Positions 48,796 to 60,914 of a DNA stretch of 64,000 bases are shown piece after piece. The notes under the pieces were generated by a model, which was not told the origin of the DNA, did not search any database, and was given only the letters and a program-made list of their open reading frames with translations. The DNA is from Castanea sativa (lineage: Eukaryota > Streptophyta > Magnoliopsida > Fagales > Fagaceae): contig NC_134017.1 in NCBI RefSeq assembly GCF_040712315.1, positions 56,046,636-56,110,635 on the forward strand. Direction: 5' to 3'. The position numbers and the translations under genes were made by a program. Numbering within the stretch: the first letter of the stretch is position 1; each line of letters starts with the position of its first letter.

Positions 48796-50574
48796 ATGGG
48801 TGGCAAAATGGAAGCTTGTGTGGAGTGCACCCAGAAATGTTTAAAGATTCATGAGAAGAAGAAAATCTCATTACCAGCAGTTACCTCTTTTTTCAAAGTC
48901 ATGATTGGTGCTAAGTTTGCACAAGTGTTGGTATGAAAACATTTTGGGCTTTTCTTCTCTCTTAGCATCTCTATATGTTGATTGTTGCCATTTTTATCTT
49001 CAGTATTGAGTATGTTAATATGTTTACTTTCCCAATGCCTCCTGCATATTCGTATCATGGTGTTACTAGGACTGAATTGCAATTAATTTAGTATTGTTCT
49101 TTCATTCTCTTGCCATGCCTGAAGCACTTCAATTTTTATACGTATTCTCACTTCTGTTTGGAAGAGATAACTTGATCTCCTTGTGGAATTTTGTTGGATG
49201 TTGAATGAGCATTTTTCAAATGTTATTTATTACGGGGAAGGGTGTAAGTATAACCTGAGTTAGTAATTTAATTAGATGAGTTTTTGACTACATTCATTTA
49301 ATTACATTACTACTTCGATGGCCTATATCTCCAATTAGGTATTTTTCTCTGAGAGATATATATTGCTACATTAAAATTTAAAAGTTCTCAATATGATTGA
49401 GATAATTTATTTTTGCATTGATAAATTTTGTTGTTGTTGAATATTCTCCTTCCCTCTCATTGTGTAAGAATTTGAGTCAAATGAAATATTGTTTTTATCT
49501 GAAATACTAAAGTTGCATTAAACTGTGGTCTATGATCTATTTGTACCAATATGATGCTCTTACTTTTTTTATAGCTGTTGAAATTTGATGCACTATATAT
49601 TAGACGGGCACATGAAAGAAGAATCTTATTTCATATTGGGTTTAACTCTATTGTGTTGCATATATAACACATAATACATGCAACATTTTTTATTTATCTG
49701 CTGAAAACTGAAGTAAAGTATGGGTAAATGGACTTCTCTTAGACTCCGAAATGCTATACAACTTTTCCTTCCAAGTGATAATGAGCTTTTTTTTTTTTTT
49801 TTTTTTCTAATGGACAATTCGTGCATCTATTCTGAATGTGTCATTCCATTGCAGTATTTTCCTCCTAAATTTGCTGCTATGGTACCAGCGTTGGTCAATC
49901 TGAAAACCTTTCTTGAGGACTCAAGTGGGCAGCAATGGCTAGTAACCATATCCAAAGTTGATGGCTCTCTTGCTTTTCAACAAGGGTGGAATTCTTTTTC
50001 ATCAGACCATGGCCTTGAAATCGGAGATTTTCTGGTGTTCAATTACGTGGGATCACACTTTGTTGTTAGCATCTACAACAAAAGTGGATGTGAAAAATTA
50101 GACTTTCCTTGGAACAGCAATCCGAAGAAACGAGCTAGGGCTAATAGCAATTCTACTGCCAAACGTAGCCAACGGCACACAATTGATGAAGATTCGATGA
50201 ACATACAGGGCACAAGCACCTCTGCTGTACCTGTGTCAGATGCAGAAATAAGTCCAAGTCAATGCAAGACGAATGATTTGGAAGAAATACTGGAAGTCCC
50301 CGAAAATCCTTCTGATCATAAGGATGCCATCGAAAAAAATCCTACTGGTCATAGGGATACCATCGAAAGGCCCAAGCCCATGCCAGAATCAGAATACTTT
50401 GAAGATACATATTACATGATCAATCGAGACGTGGAAGGCAAGCAAGGAGATGACATTATGTTTGACTTGTCTAGCTTCGAAATGGGGAATAGCTCTGGTG
50501 CTGATGGTACCAAAAATGCTGCAGCCAAAGATGTTGGATGTTCTACATCACAAATGTTTCTATCCGAAGATTAG
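48796..50574 (+). CDS. B3 domain protein, REM-like, two coding exons
   Basis: Encodes a 284-residue nuclear DNA-binding protein. Coding exons are 48796-48930 and 49855-50574; the intron is GT-AG, phase 0. The B3 domain spans residues about 31-127 and crosses the intron: S-F-F-K-V-M-I before it, F-P-P-K-F after it, then W-L-V-T-I, F-Q-Q-G-W-N-S-F, G-L-E-I-G-D-F-L-V-F and F-V-V-S-I-Y, the canonical order of B3 strands. A basic K-K-R-A-R (about 136-140) is a likely nuclear signal. The rest is polar, with a small repeat around N-P-S-D-H-K-D-A-I-E and N-P-T-G-H-R-D-T-I-E. The single B3 and overall shape suit the REM subfamily rather than ARF or LAV. No break is seen. An in-frame ATG at 48811 is a possible alternative start. 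Confidence 0.88.
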
Positions 50575-50859
50575 GACCTATAGATACATCCTAGGAAGCA
50601 CCGATACTTCCATCCACCTATCTTTTATGTCTTTTTAGTTATAGTCTTGAATACTTATCTTTTTACCTTTTATTTTCTCTTTTGAATCTTATTCACTCTT
50701 TTGGATCTTATTCTTGGTTTGTATTTTAATTTCTATACCTCATTCAGTAGTTATGAAATCGCTTTATATTGCTCTTAAATTGATATATGCTTAACATTAG
50801 AGCAAAAAATAAATGCTTAACAATATCTAAAAGTATAAATAAAATATATTTAATATATA
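50575..50859 (+). other. 3' flank of the B3 gene
   Basis: Likely 3' UTR: T-rich, with AATAAA-like words near 50805 and 50835. No other feature. Confidence 0.45.
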
Positions 50860-51763
50860 TAGATGTGGCAAGATGGGTGGATCAGGTCTTGTCAATCGAG
50901 TTCGGGTAAAAAAATAGGTAGAAAAGGGTTAGGTCAGGTTGACTTGTTTTTTTCACATAGATTTTTATTTTTTTAACAAAAAAATGTATTTTCTATTTGT
51001 TATGTCATGCAACAAATTATTTTGTATAAAATGCATTATTTTGATTTTAGGACTCATATAAAAAATGAGTTAAACTCAACAAATTGATACTTGTTTAATA
51101 ATTATAAAATCATACAAATCCCAACATTGCTAACTAAAGCAAAATAGTACAAAGGAGTCTAGTCTACCTATCATTTAATTAAAACAAATACACAAGTTTT
51201 ATTTCTATATAGTATCAACATCCCAAAGCGTAATACAAAATTACAAATGCCCTATGCTAATTTGATAAGGAATAAAAACATATAAAAAACTCACAATCTG
51301 GAAAATTAATTTCATAATTTCATATCAATTGTTGTTGGTACTCTATTTCAATTTGAGAATATACATTAGAATTTGATTTTTTATTTATTTGTGCATGGTT
51401 TCTACTATGAATATCATATCATTGTTAAGTAACATACACTCTAGGAAATATCATATTTTATTTTGAAAAACCATTTATTTTGGCCATGGATGGTTAAAAA
51501 ATAGACCTAAATGACCATAATTTATGCCAATTTCATCGACGTAGTTCAGCTTCACTTTTTTCACCTTTATGAATACTTCTTATACATGTCTATAATTTCA
51601 AATTTATATTTTTAATTTTACCACAACCAGATTGTCTTAGCTAAAAATCCTTACTTATTGTGTTATTTAAGCAGAGAATGCCTTAACCATTTATCTTTCA
51701 ATTTGTTTGCATGTAGCTTTTTCTTGAGACCATTGTATTTGAATGATGTTATCCAAAAACTTA

Positions 51764-51805
<42 letters not shown>

Positions 51806-52041
51806 GTGCATTACATTTGTTAACTAAGTTTAAGCTGTGTATTGTAAAGCTCGCACAAACAATTAAACTAATAGTGTCTTAATATTTAATAAATTTTTTA
51901 ACCCATTTTTTTTAAAAAAAGGGTCAAGTTGGGTTGATTTGCAAAACGGGTTAGTTCATGGGTCAAACCATTTTTACTTCGGGTAAAAAAAAATTGTGTT
52001 CAGATTGTGTTGGCAAATCCCGACCTGTTTTGCCATTTCTA
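50860..52041. mobile_element. hAT-like nonautonomous TIR element
   Basis: Left end TAGATGTGGCAAGATGGGT, right end (reverse complement) TAGAAATGGCAAAACAGGT, 15 of 19 matching. TAGnnnTGGCAAAA termini are typical of plant hAT elements. Subterminal GGGTCAGGTTGA-type and GGGTCAAGTTGGGTTGA words are present at both ends. I could not confirm an 8-bp target duplication. There is no transposase; the core is AT-rich and holds an (AAT)n microsatellite. Confidence 0.6.
51764..51803. repeat. (AAT)n microsatellite
   Basis: About 13 uninterrupted trinucleotide units inside the hAT-like element. Confidence 0.95.
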
Positions 52042-52746
52042 TATACAGATCCCGCCATGTGTGTCCTAATTTTTTTAAATTAATTTTTTTTGGGTCAAGA
52101 TTTCTTGTGTTTATATACCTTCTAATCTTTTCATTTATGATTTGATAATTTTATATGTACAAATTTTTTGGGAGAGAATGTAAAAATGTGATATCCTCCC
52201 AACATTCAAGAACTATAAAATAGGAACTAATTCCACCTTCAAATCCTAAAAAGTAACATAATCTTATCCTAAAAACTAGATACCACTAACCACTAATTCA
52301 CTGATCCATCATACACAGACTCAACTTCAACTCAAACAAATCTAGATGGATATATCATAATTGGTTGGTTTGAATTCGAAAATCACTTAGAGTCATCATG
52401 TGGCTATCTTTTGCACTCGCTGTGCTCAGAAGCTTTTAATTTCCTCAAATATTTCACACGAAAAATTATATAGAAAATTGATATTTTTATTTTTGATATT
52501 TTAATAGTTGAGGGTGGAGAATGAGCTAAAAGGGTATTTCATATGCTTTGATCACATGAAAGTATATCCAACGATGGTTGTTTTTTAATGAGTGATGGAA
52601 TCCATAATAAATATATGTGAGAGTTATTAATTAAAATTTTTTTTTTTTTTTTTTCCTTTGCACCAACGTGTGTCTGTTTTTTTTTTTTTTCCTTATCTTA
52701 TCTCTTTTTTGTGTGGATATTTTCAAACTTTTCAGTTTTCACTCAC

Positions 52747-52751
<5 letters not shown>

Positions 52752-52795
<44 letters not shown>
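52752..52795. repeat. (CT)n microsatellite
   Basis: About 22 uninterrupted CT units. Confidence 0.95.
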
Positions 52796-52799
<4 letters not shown>

Positions 52800-52801
<2 letters not shown>

Positions 52802-53377
52802 GAGGTTGTCTAAACGAATATTTAAGCCCAAAAGGAATCAACTTTGGCATAAACCTCTATTTGAGTATTTGTTCATACTTCATGGGTCTAATCATTTATG
52901 AATTTTGTGTTTCAGTTTTCACAATACCTTTGTCATTTGCATCAACGTGTATTTGTTTTTTTTTTTTTTGTTTTTTTTCCTTATCTTTTCCTTTTTTGTG
53001 TGGAAATTTTCAAACTTTTTACTCAAACACATCCTTTTTGTTTTTAATAGGAATTCAAATGCAAACTCTTACCAACTTGTTTCCGTCTTTTACTTTTTTA
53101 TTTTTTATTTTATCTATATTATCTATAACAAGATTTCTCTCTTTGGATCTGAACTTTTATGTGGTTTAGAAATACCCTTATACCTTAGGTTTAATAGGGA
53201 CAAAACTTGAGGACAACTTGATAAAAATATATCTCCAATTTCACGTAAAATGTTTGCAATGTTCCAACTTTTTTTTTTCACCTTATCAAGACTCACATGT
53301 TTCTTTTATTTAATTTTTCTGTTTATTTATTTTTTTTGAAATTCTGGTTTCCTTTCCTAATCTCATGTACACTAGGC

Positions 53378-53408
<31 letters not shown>

Positions 53409-53930
53409 AAAAGCCTCATCACAAGTGCATGTGATGTGGCTAGTTTTTAATAAAGATAACCTTATGCCTAGAATTAAATACAAAATTTTCATTCAAACAC
53501 AAACTTTGCACTAGCGTGTTTCCAAAAGTTTTCCCTTTTTATTTTGAGAGATGTTACGTCTACAACATTTTTACAACAACTCACAGGTGATTAGTTGTTA
53601 TTGGTTCAAATTTGAACATAACACTAAGATTACTTTTTTGCCCCAACAATAACAACCAATAACAACCTGCCACTTAGGATTTGTTGTAAAAATGTTGTGA
53701 AAATGTTGTGGATATATCATTTCTCTTTTATTTTTTATATAAGAATTCAAACATAAACTATTAACATGTTTCTAAAAGTTCTCTTTTTCTTTTTATTTTT
53801 TCACCCCTAGGTGTTTTTTTGTTATTAGAAAATGTAGTAACTCCAAATTATGATGAATAAAATTATTACTCTTTAAAAATGATAATAATAAAAGAGCATT
53901 TGAGCACGCGCTCTTAGAGGTTAGTAGTAG
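52800..53930. other. T-rich spacer
   Basis: No gene is seen. Open frames here consist of Phe/Leu/Ser codons from T-rich DNA and are not credible. A short inverted pair (TACAACATTTTTACAACAACTCA near 53561 and its complement near 53682, with ACAACCAATAACAAC-type words between) suggests a small MITE at about 53550-53720. Confidence 0.45.
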
Positions 53931-53985
53931 AATATGATAAAGCTAGGAACAAAAAATGAATGCATCTCATGCACATGCAAAATAA

Positions 53986-54343
53986 GGGGCTGTTTGGTAG
54001 GAGGATTTTAGTTTTTGTTTTCAAAACAATATGAAAACAATTTTTAAAAATTTGAAATTGAAACTAGTTTTCATATAATAATTTTTACATTATATGTGTT
54101 TGGCTCCCACTTTTAAAAACAAATTTCATGGGTTTCAATTAGCTCAATTGGTAAAGTTTCTGATGGTTGTATAAGAGATCTGGGGTATAATCCCCGCCTA
54201 CACCAAAAACTGATTGATGTCTTGGTTTGATGATAAAGAGCTATTATTAGAAGCGGATGCTATAGGTTGGAACTCTCTAAAAAAAAAAAAAAACAAATTT
54301 CACAATACTAAAAACAAAAAAAAAATGTTTGGGAGACCATTTC

Positions 54344-54390
<47 letters not shown>

Positions 54391-54769
54391 AATATATATT
54401 TATTTAAAAGTAATGTGTAGAATCTGTAGATTACTTTGTTGTTGTTGTTGATAATGATAAGGGGATAAAGCTCATATATTTTTTCTTTATTTTTTGGATA
54501 ATAATAAGTTTCAAATTTGGAGCATGAGATTTTTTTTTTTTTTTTTGTGATAACGATAAACTCCTTAATTTAAGAGAAAGAAGAGATTAGATCAATTTGT
54601 GAGGTCCGCTGTTTTCAAAATCCTGGCCTGAACAAGGAAAATATGATAAATTTTCTGAAAACTCTATTTAGAAAATATAAGGTAAACAATATATTCAAGT
54701 TTGGGATCCATCATTTTATGGTTTACAAAACAAAAAAACTATATTAAAATCATCATACCAAACAGGTCC
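53986..54769. mobile_element. PIF/Harbinger-like element with nested SINE
   Basis: Left end GGGGCTGTTTGGTAGGAGGA, right end (reverse complement) GGACCTGTTTGGTATGATGA, flanked by TAA at 53983-53985 and 54770-54772. Copy D has the uninterrupted target AAAATAATAGTTTCGG near 56438-56454. 784 bp including a SINE (54129-54289) and a TA microsatellite (54344-54391). No transposase. Confidence 0.75.
54129..54289 (+). mobile_element. tRNA-derived SINE with 13-bp target duplication
   Basis: Flanked by AAAACAAATTTCA at 54116-54128 and 54290-54302. Contains an A box (TAGCTCAATTGG, 54140-54151) and a decayed B box (GGTATAATCCC near 54184). The 3' module GTCTTGGTTTGATGATAAAG and GCGGATGCTATAGGTTGGAA is shared with the SINE at 27788-27944. 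Ends in an A run. Confidence 0.8.
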
Positions 54770-55229
54770 TAATAGTTTTGGTGCTTGTTTTTTGGTACTA
54801 GTTTCATATATATTTTTTTCGGATTTTTTTTTTAGAATTTCTTTTAATTCAAAATAATAGTAATTATTTTCTGACTTTTTAAATATGGGTAAGTATCCCA
54901 TGAGATCTATTAACATATTAACGTGAGAGAAAAAAATGTAATAATACTTAACGTGAGAGAAAAAGAAAAACCTACTCCCCATTTCAAACTATCTAGAAAA
55001 ACGTTCTATTTACTTTCTATTTTTTTTTAAATTTGAATTTGACAAAGAAACATGTATTGAAAACATTTTTTCAAATATATTTAGAATTTAGGAATTTTAA
55101 AAGTAATTTAACATAAATTTTTAAATAACTACCCACTAAGACTCTAAGAGTAGTGGTGTAAAGCTGATACGGTTATTTTGCACGTCTCTGATTTTGTTAC
55201 AATTGAAGTGCTATTTATTTGATTTTAAA

Positions 55230-55904
55230 TGATGATGTACAGAAAATCAGTAGGCTGAATGCTTCAGGCTTTAATGGGCTAGTAGTTGTTTAGAAAGGCC
55301 TGAAAAGAAAGAAACACTAGATCAAAGGTGATCAGGGTGAACTGGCCAAAAACCCTTCGATACTTAAGTCAGTTTTTTTCTCTAGAACTCAAGAATTCCA
55401 ACTTTAGGGGTGATGGAAAACTTACCTTCATTTGATATCGATGAGTTCTTTTATAGTGAGTTTCGGAGTGGTTACTTGTTTAGTAACTTTCTCAACGTGG
55501 ATGGAAGTTAGAAGGTTCAAACTTAACTTACGCAACTAGTATAGAAGTTAGAAGGTTCAGTCTTATCTTCTACAATTGCTATAAAAGTTAGAAGGTTTAG
55601 ATTTATCTTCTACAACCGCCATTAGAAGTTAAGAACTTAGTAGGAAGTTAGAGCGATTAATAAGGATTTTGCTCATACTTCATAATAGTAGAATGTGGTT
55701 CGGATTATAAGCTTTTGGATACAAATATATCTTGAAAATTTCTAAGCTTCGGGAGGTTGTCTAGGTGTTTTGATGTTGGACGACATTCTTATTCTAGGAC
55801 AACCATCATATTTTTGGACGACCTTCTTGGATTGAAACTACCTTTTTGGACTTGGACGATCCTCTAGACGAATAGGAGATGGTTCAATTTTTGGTCCACC
55901 ATCA
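55230..55904 (-). mobile_element. Solo LTR related to the Gypsy element LTRs
   Basis: Starts TGATGATGTACAGAAAATC on the plus strand, matching the ends of element 1 and 2 LTRs (TGATGATGTAAAGAAAATC), and ends CCACCATCA. Flanked by TTAAA and CTAAA, 4 of 5 matching. The first 150 bases resemble the other LTRs; the rest is diverged but has the same GGACGA words. There are no internal domains. The next plus-strand base after each end is ordinary spacer. Confidence 0.75.
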
Positions 55905-56037
55905 CTAAACATTTTTTTTTTGGGAAAAATAGCGTACTTTGCTCAACGACAATTATCAATTTGCTGCACAGAAATTTGCGATATTAGAGTAGCCCTCCAA
56001 TGTTCCTAATACCTTTGAGAAGCAAGACTGTCAAAAT

Positions 56038-56307
56038 GATTTTTAATTTCCTCCAATATTTCACATGGAAAATTATATATAAAATTGATTGATATTTTTA
56101 TTTTGATATTTTAATAGTTGAGGGTGGAGGGACTTTAACCTTAGATGGTGCTTGTTGAGCTACAAAAGTATTTCATATGCTTTAATCACTTGAAAGTGTA
56201 TCAAAGTTGGGTTTTTTTTTTTTTTTTTGAGTGATGGAGTTCATAATAAATGTATGTGTGGGTTATTAAAAAAAAAAGGTTAAGGGTGTGAAAGTGATAT
56301 ATATTTA

Positions 56308-56387
<80 letters not shown>

Positions 56388-56570
56388 ACGACTCTAGGAC
56401 CAAAAAATGAACAATCCCATGAACATACAAAATAATAGTTTCGGTGTTTATTTTTATTTTTTGTGCTAGTTTCATATATATTTTTTTGTTAGGATTTGTT
56501 TTAGAATTTTTTTTATAAAAAAATTCAAAATAATAGTAATTATTTTCTAACTATTTGAAATAAAATATGA
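56038..56570 (+). repeat. Local duplication, copy D
   Basis: Short version of copy C without the Harbinger-like element; it contains its own long (AT)n run. Confidence 0.7.
56312..56384. repeat. (AT)n microsatellite, about 36 units
   Basis: One continuous dinucleotide run. Confidence 0.95.
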
Positions 56571-56604
56571 TAGTAATTAATGGGAAGTGGTGAATGTGGG
56601 TAAG

Positions 56605-56890
56605 CTTACACGCATTCTCAGAGGGCTCTTCTATTTTTTTTTTCCTAAAGGTTAATAATTGTCATTCATCATATATAATTCGGGGTTACTGCATTCTTCA
56701 ATCACAAAATAGCTAAAGGTGTGATGAGAGTTATATGCAAAAAAATTATTTCCCTCACAATCACATAAATCTCATCACACCTTTTGTGATTGAAGAATGC
56801 AGTAATCCTGCATTATATATGATGAATGAAAATTATTAATCTTTGTAAAAAAGAAATAGAAGAGTTTCTAAGCATGACCGTGAGCGCGTG
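56605..56890. mobile_element. MITE, long inverted repeat
   Basis: Arms of over 100 bases pair across a loop at about 56745: for example TACTGCATTCTTCAATCACAAAA (56690s) with its complement at 56780, and ATTCATCATATATAAT with its complement at 56815. Outer parts CTCTTCTATT and AATAGAAGAG also pair. No coding capacity. The LTR of element 3 begins about 15 bases after its right end. Confidence 0.75.
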
Positions 56891-56902
56891 CTTAGAAGCT
56901 AG

Positions 56903-57977
56903 TGTAGAGAGGGAAAATTCCCGACCTATCACAAGCTGACACATCATACAACCAAGTCCATAAAATACAACCAATTACAAAGCGCCACGTACTGCTGCTA
57001 GGTTTTGCCATCACTATTCAAAAACCAATAGAAATTTGCCAAGCGTCATTGAAATAAAGGCATGAAACTGTATCAGCATGTGTAAGCGATGACACAAGCA
57101 ATCCAGCACGTGTAAGTGATGACATAAGCAAACCAATCAGGCTGTGACATGTGTCACCAATTAGACTCCGCCACGTGTCGCTCACCCACCCCTAAACTCC
57201 TATAAATAGAAGCCTTACTAAGACATTTAGGAGGACACAGACAGACGGAGGAAAAGTGATCTTGAGTTCAGAAATCCAGAATCTCTGCCGGAATCAAACC
57301 CCGAAGCCTCCAAGAATTTCAAGAACTTCAACCTCGAATACAGATAACATTCGAAGAAAAATCATCCAAACTACTCGTCCAGGTCTCAAAGGTCACTAGA
57401 ATCAAGCTCAAAAGCCTCCAGAAATCTCAACAAACCACAAATTGGTGAAGCTCTACGAATTCAAGCCTCCAAAGCCCCGAAGAACTTCCACCACAAACCT
57501 TCAAATACGAAGAACAATCGAAGAGGAATCATCCAAATCATATTCCTAAATCTCAAAGTTCACTAGAATCAAGCTCAAAAGCCTCTAGGAACCTCAACAC
57601 ACCATAAATCAACGAAGCTCTATGGAATCAAGCCTCTAAAGCACTGAAGAACTTCCACCACAAACCTTCAAACACGAAGAGCACACGAAGAACACAAAGA
57701 ACAAAGAATTTCTAACAAGCACATAGCCAGGGATTCGTTGTAATTTCGTTTCAAAGATCTTCGATCCATTCCTCAGCCCAATTGAAGGATATCTTGTGTT
57801 CAAACCAAAATCACATTACCACAATTCCAATCAACAAATCTTTCAAGGAGATCGAATCAGAGGATCACTCTTTGTAGTCATAGAGAATTGTACCACATAT
57901 TCATCAATACAAATTCGCATTTGTGAAACTATTGTACTTGTTTGATTTATTTCGAACTAAGAATTTAGTTGTCTACA
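56903..57977 (+). repeat. 5' LTR of LTR element 3
   Basis: 1075 bp, starting TGTAGA and ending TCTACA, a perfect 6-bp terminal inversion, followed after five bases by a primer-binding site. It has a G-box/TATA promoter near 57171-57208. The transcribed part holds a near-tandem duplication (about 57300-57480 and 57480-57690: AATCAAGCTCAAAAGCCTC in both). The partner LTR is not in the window. Confidence 0.8.
57171..57208 (+). promoter_or_regulatory. LTR promoter of element 3
   Basis: CCACGTGTCG at 57171-57180 followed 20 bases later by TATAAATA at 57201-57208. Further upstream are CACGTGTAAG (near 57098) and ACATGTGTC (near 57149). Confidence 0.65.
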
Positions 57978-57982
57978 AATTC

Positions 57983-58000
57983 TGGCACGCCCGGTGGGAC
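57983..58000 (+). other. Primer-binding site of element 3
   Basis: TGGCACGCCCGGTGGGAC, five bases after the LTR. The TGG start and position fit a tRNA primer site; the tRNA is not assigned. Confidence 0.7.
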
Positions 58001-58064
58001 ATCTCTGCCTCTCATCTCTTTCTCCTTCAAAAAAAAAATCTTCATCATCTTGCTACCAACTTCA

Positions 58065-59882
58065 ATGGCCTCTAGCAAGAACATTCAAGCTTCAACAATA
58101 GCTACTTCAATTAAACTTGGTACGGCTACCACCAGCAGTTGCATTGGAGCAATCAATTGTAGCCAACCTAAAGCTCACAATCAACTTCAAACTCAATCAA
58201 CCAAGGAAGCCAAGGTCCAGACAATCATCTCCTTAGACCCTCTTAAAAGAAACAAGGTCATCAACAAGGACATCTCCACCTTGGAACACCTCAAGTATGG
58301 GGGCAAATCCCCTTCTTCCTTCACAAGAAGTTGGTCGCACGATTTCTCTCTCATCAAAGGGAACCCAAAAGATGAGATTTCACGTGCTTACTTCAATTCA
58401 CTTCCTTCTCCATCATCTATGGAAGTTGTGTCAGTCATGATGACTAACACCTCTACCATGGAAGAAAAGATGGCTGAAATGGAACAAAGGGTCGTCCTTC
58501 TCACAAAAGCACTTGAAGATAAGGACCTCCAAATTGCAACTTTAATGAACAAACTCGAAGTACAAGATCTTGGTGAATCAAGCCATGGTCATAAATTCAC
58601 ATCTGCGAAGGATGATGAAGGGAAAAAAATTGAAAACACTTCCCAACAAGAACAATCCACCTCAATGGCCTCAATATCTGTCCAACAACAGTAGGACACG
58701 ATAACGAATACCATACGAGCACAATATGGAGGTTCTTCTACAAATTCTCTCATATATTCAAAACCCTATACGAAGCGCATTAACAATATGAGAATGCCAA
58801 ATGGGTATCAACCCCCTAAGTTCTTGCAATTTGATGGAAAGGGAAACCCTAAGCAACACATTGCTCACTTTGTAGAAACTTGCAAGAACGCAGGGACTCA
58901 AGGAGGCCTCTTTGTAAAGCAGTTTGTTCGTTCACTAAAAGGGAATGCTTTTGATTGGAATACAGACTTAGAACCCGAGTCAATCGATAGTTGGGAACAA
59001 CTTAAAAGGGAGTTCCTCAACCGGTTCTATAGCACACGCCATACGGTAAGCATGATGGAGCTTACCAATACTAAGCAGTGGAAAGACGAGCTCGTTGTTG
59101 ACTATATCAATCGATGGCGTTCTTTGAGTCTAGACTGTAAGGATAGACTTTCTGAAATATCTGCTGTAGAAATGTGCATCCAAGGCATGCACTGGGGACT
59201 TCTGTACATCCTACAAGGGATAAAGCCCCGAACATTCGAAGAATTGACAACTCGTGCACACGGCATGGAATTGAGTATCTCTAGCCACAGAAATACAAAA
59301 CCTCCCATACCTGAGGAAAGCAGAAAGGAAGTAAAGATGAATGACAGGAATGCAAAAGGCAATCTCAAAGACCTAATAACTGTTAACACTGCCATAGTTA
59401 AGGTCCCAAGGAGAGAAGCAAAGGCAAATGAAAAACAACTTGAAGGATGGCAAAAGAACGAAGGGCGTCGTCTGACCTTTAAGGAACGTGAGCAAAAAGC
59501 ATATCCGTTCCCCAATGAAGATGTGCCAAACATCTTAGAACAACTATTGCAATTGAAGCTGGTTGAATTGCCAGAATGCAAGTGACCAGAAGACATAGGG
59601 AAAGTTGATGACCCTAACTACTGCAAATATCATCGCATCATTGGCCACCCAATTCAAAAATGCTTCGTCTTCAAAGAACAAATCATGAAGCTTGCCAAAG
59701 AAAACAAGATTGATCTAGACCTTGATGAAGTTGTCGGGTCAAACCATGTGACCGTTGCTTGTGATGTACTTCCAACTCTCAAGCAGGGGGCAAACACCAA
59801 TAAGGCTGACAAATTGATTGACAATAATGGCGTAAGGATCGGCCCCATCAATGGAAAGTTCCTCAAACACTTCTCTGCTTGA
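58065..59882 (+). pseudogene. gag of LTR element 3
   Basis: One frame from the ATG at 58065 to the TGA at 59880, about 605 codons, interrupted by TAG at 58692 and TGA at 59583. The N-terminal third is Ser/Thr-rich with a coiled-coil-like segment (about 58460-58560). The Gag core (about 58790-59280) has P-K-F-L-Q-F-D-G, F-V-R-S-L-K-G-N-A-F-D-W, W-E-Q-L-K-R-E-F-L-N-R-F and Y-I-N-R-W-R-S-L, the plant retrotransposon Gag pattern. A Cys/His motif C-K-Y-H-R-I-I-G-H-P-I-Q-K-C lies near 59626-59670. The two stops could be C-to-T losses of Gln and Arg. No protease or polymerase follows. Confidence 0.85.
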
Positions 59883-60009
59883 AAATCGAGAATGGCTCAT
59901 CGGTAAGAGTTTAAATTGCCTACTGTAGCACTACAAGGGTACATGATGTCTTCCCATTACCTTTGAAAGTGTACAAATAAGGAGAAATTAATCCCACTCT
60001 ATGTCACCA

Positions 60010-60250
60010 TTTGCGAGTGTGGCGTAGTGGCTGGATGCCCATGTCGCCCTTGAGGCCAAGGTCTCGGGTTCGATTAGAGGTGATACCCACTATTGCGCAA
60101 TTGGTACCCATGAAATGCCGTGGGGTGTAGGGCGAGAATTACGCACATGAGCCCTCCTTTTTTGTAAAATAAAACAAAAAAACAAAAAACAAAAACAAAG
60201 AAAAAAAAAACAAAAATCATTAAAAAAATGAAAAAAAAATCATCAAAACC
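60010..60250 (+). mobile_element. SINE-like tRNA-derived insert
   Basis: Contains an A box (TGGCGTAGTGGCTGG, near 60019) and a B box (GGGTTCGATTAG, near 60066) about 35 bases apart, a 100-base unrelated tail, and a long A-rich end from about 60167. No clean target duplication was found because of the A-rich flank. Confidence 0.6.
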
Positions 60251-60914
60251 ATGAAAAAAAAATCATCAAAAAAAAAAAAATTTGGTTGAACTACGTAATG
60301 ACTTGATCCCTCTCCGGGGTACGTAGGCAACTTAGTACTTTTCACTAAGTTCAGTCACATGAAAAAAAGAAGGATTGCCAATCTAACTTGAGGAGTTTTT
60401 CAAAGATCGTTATAGTAGAAAATGAAGACTTCTGCATGGCATTCCCCATCTTCTATGGACATTCTCTAACGTGTATGAAGTATGCTTTGCATCACTTATC
60501 TTTTGGGGGCATCTTCTTGTACCTTGCAAGTCTAAGTTACATCATCTCTCTTCTAGGTTGTGCCACTTCATAGTTCTGAAATTTGAACCACATCATCTCC
60601 CTTCTGAGTGGTGTTGTTTCACATCATGTCTCTAAAATCTAGACAATGTCACCTTCCTCCAACATCTGAAGTTGGTGTTGCATCATCTCTCATCTAAGGG
60701 CATGTTCGTGCAATGTCAAAATCACGGCGGCATTCTTCTCACATCTTCAAGGTTTTATTGGCATCTCTTTGCATCCTCAAAGTCTTGATGGAAGCTTCTT
60801 GAAACTTCAACGTCTTGTTGGAATCTCTTTGCATCCTCAAAGTCTTGATGCGAGCTTCTTGAAACTTCAAGCTTTATTATAAAGGCCAATATTAGTGCAA
60901 CTTCAATGCGAATG

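Larger units (their letters stand above)
52433..54890 (+). repeat. Local duplication, copy C
   Basis: Its outer blocks match 56038-56570 in the same order: the TTTAATTTCCTC..CATAATAAATA block at 52433-52625 and the AGCTAGGAACAAAAAATGAA..GTTTCATATATATTTTTTT block at 53940-54870. Between them copy C has about 1.3 kb (52640-53930) that copy D lacks, plus a Harbinger-like insertion. Confidence 0.7.

Noticed and set aside
52668..53210. Open frames rich in Phe, Leu and Ser
   Set aside because: They arise from T-rich DNA and a CT microsatellite; no start context or domain.
54129..54205. tRNA gene
   Set aside because: An A box is present, but the B box is decayed, the acceptor ends do not pair, and the segment is flanked by target duplications with an A tail, so it is a SINE.
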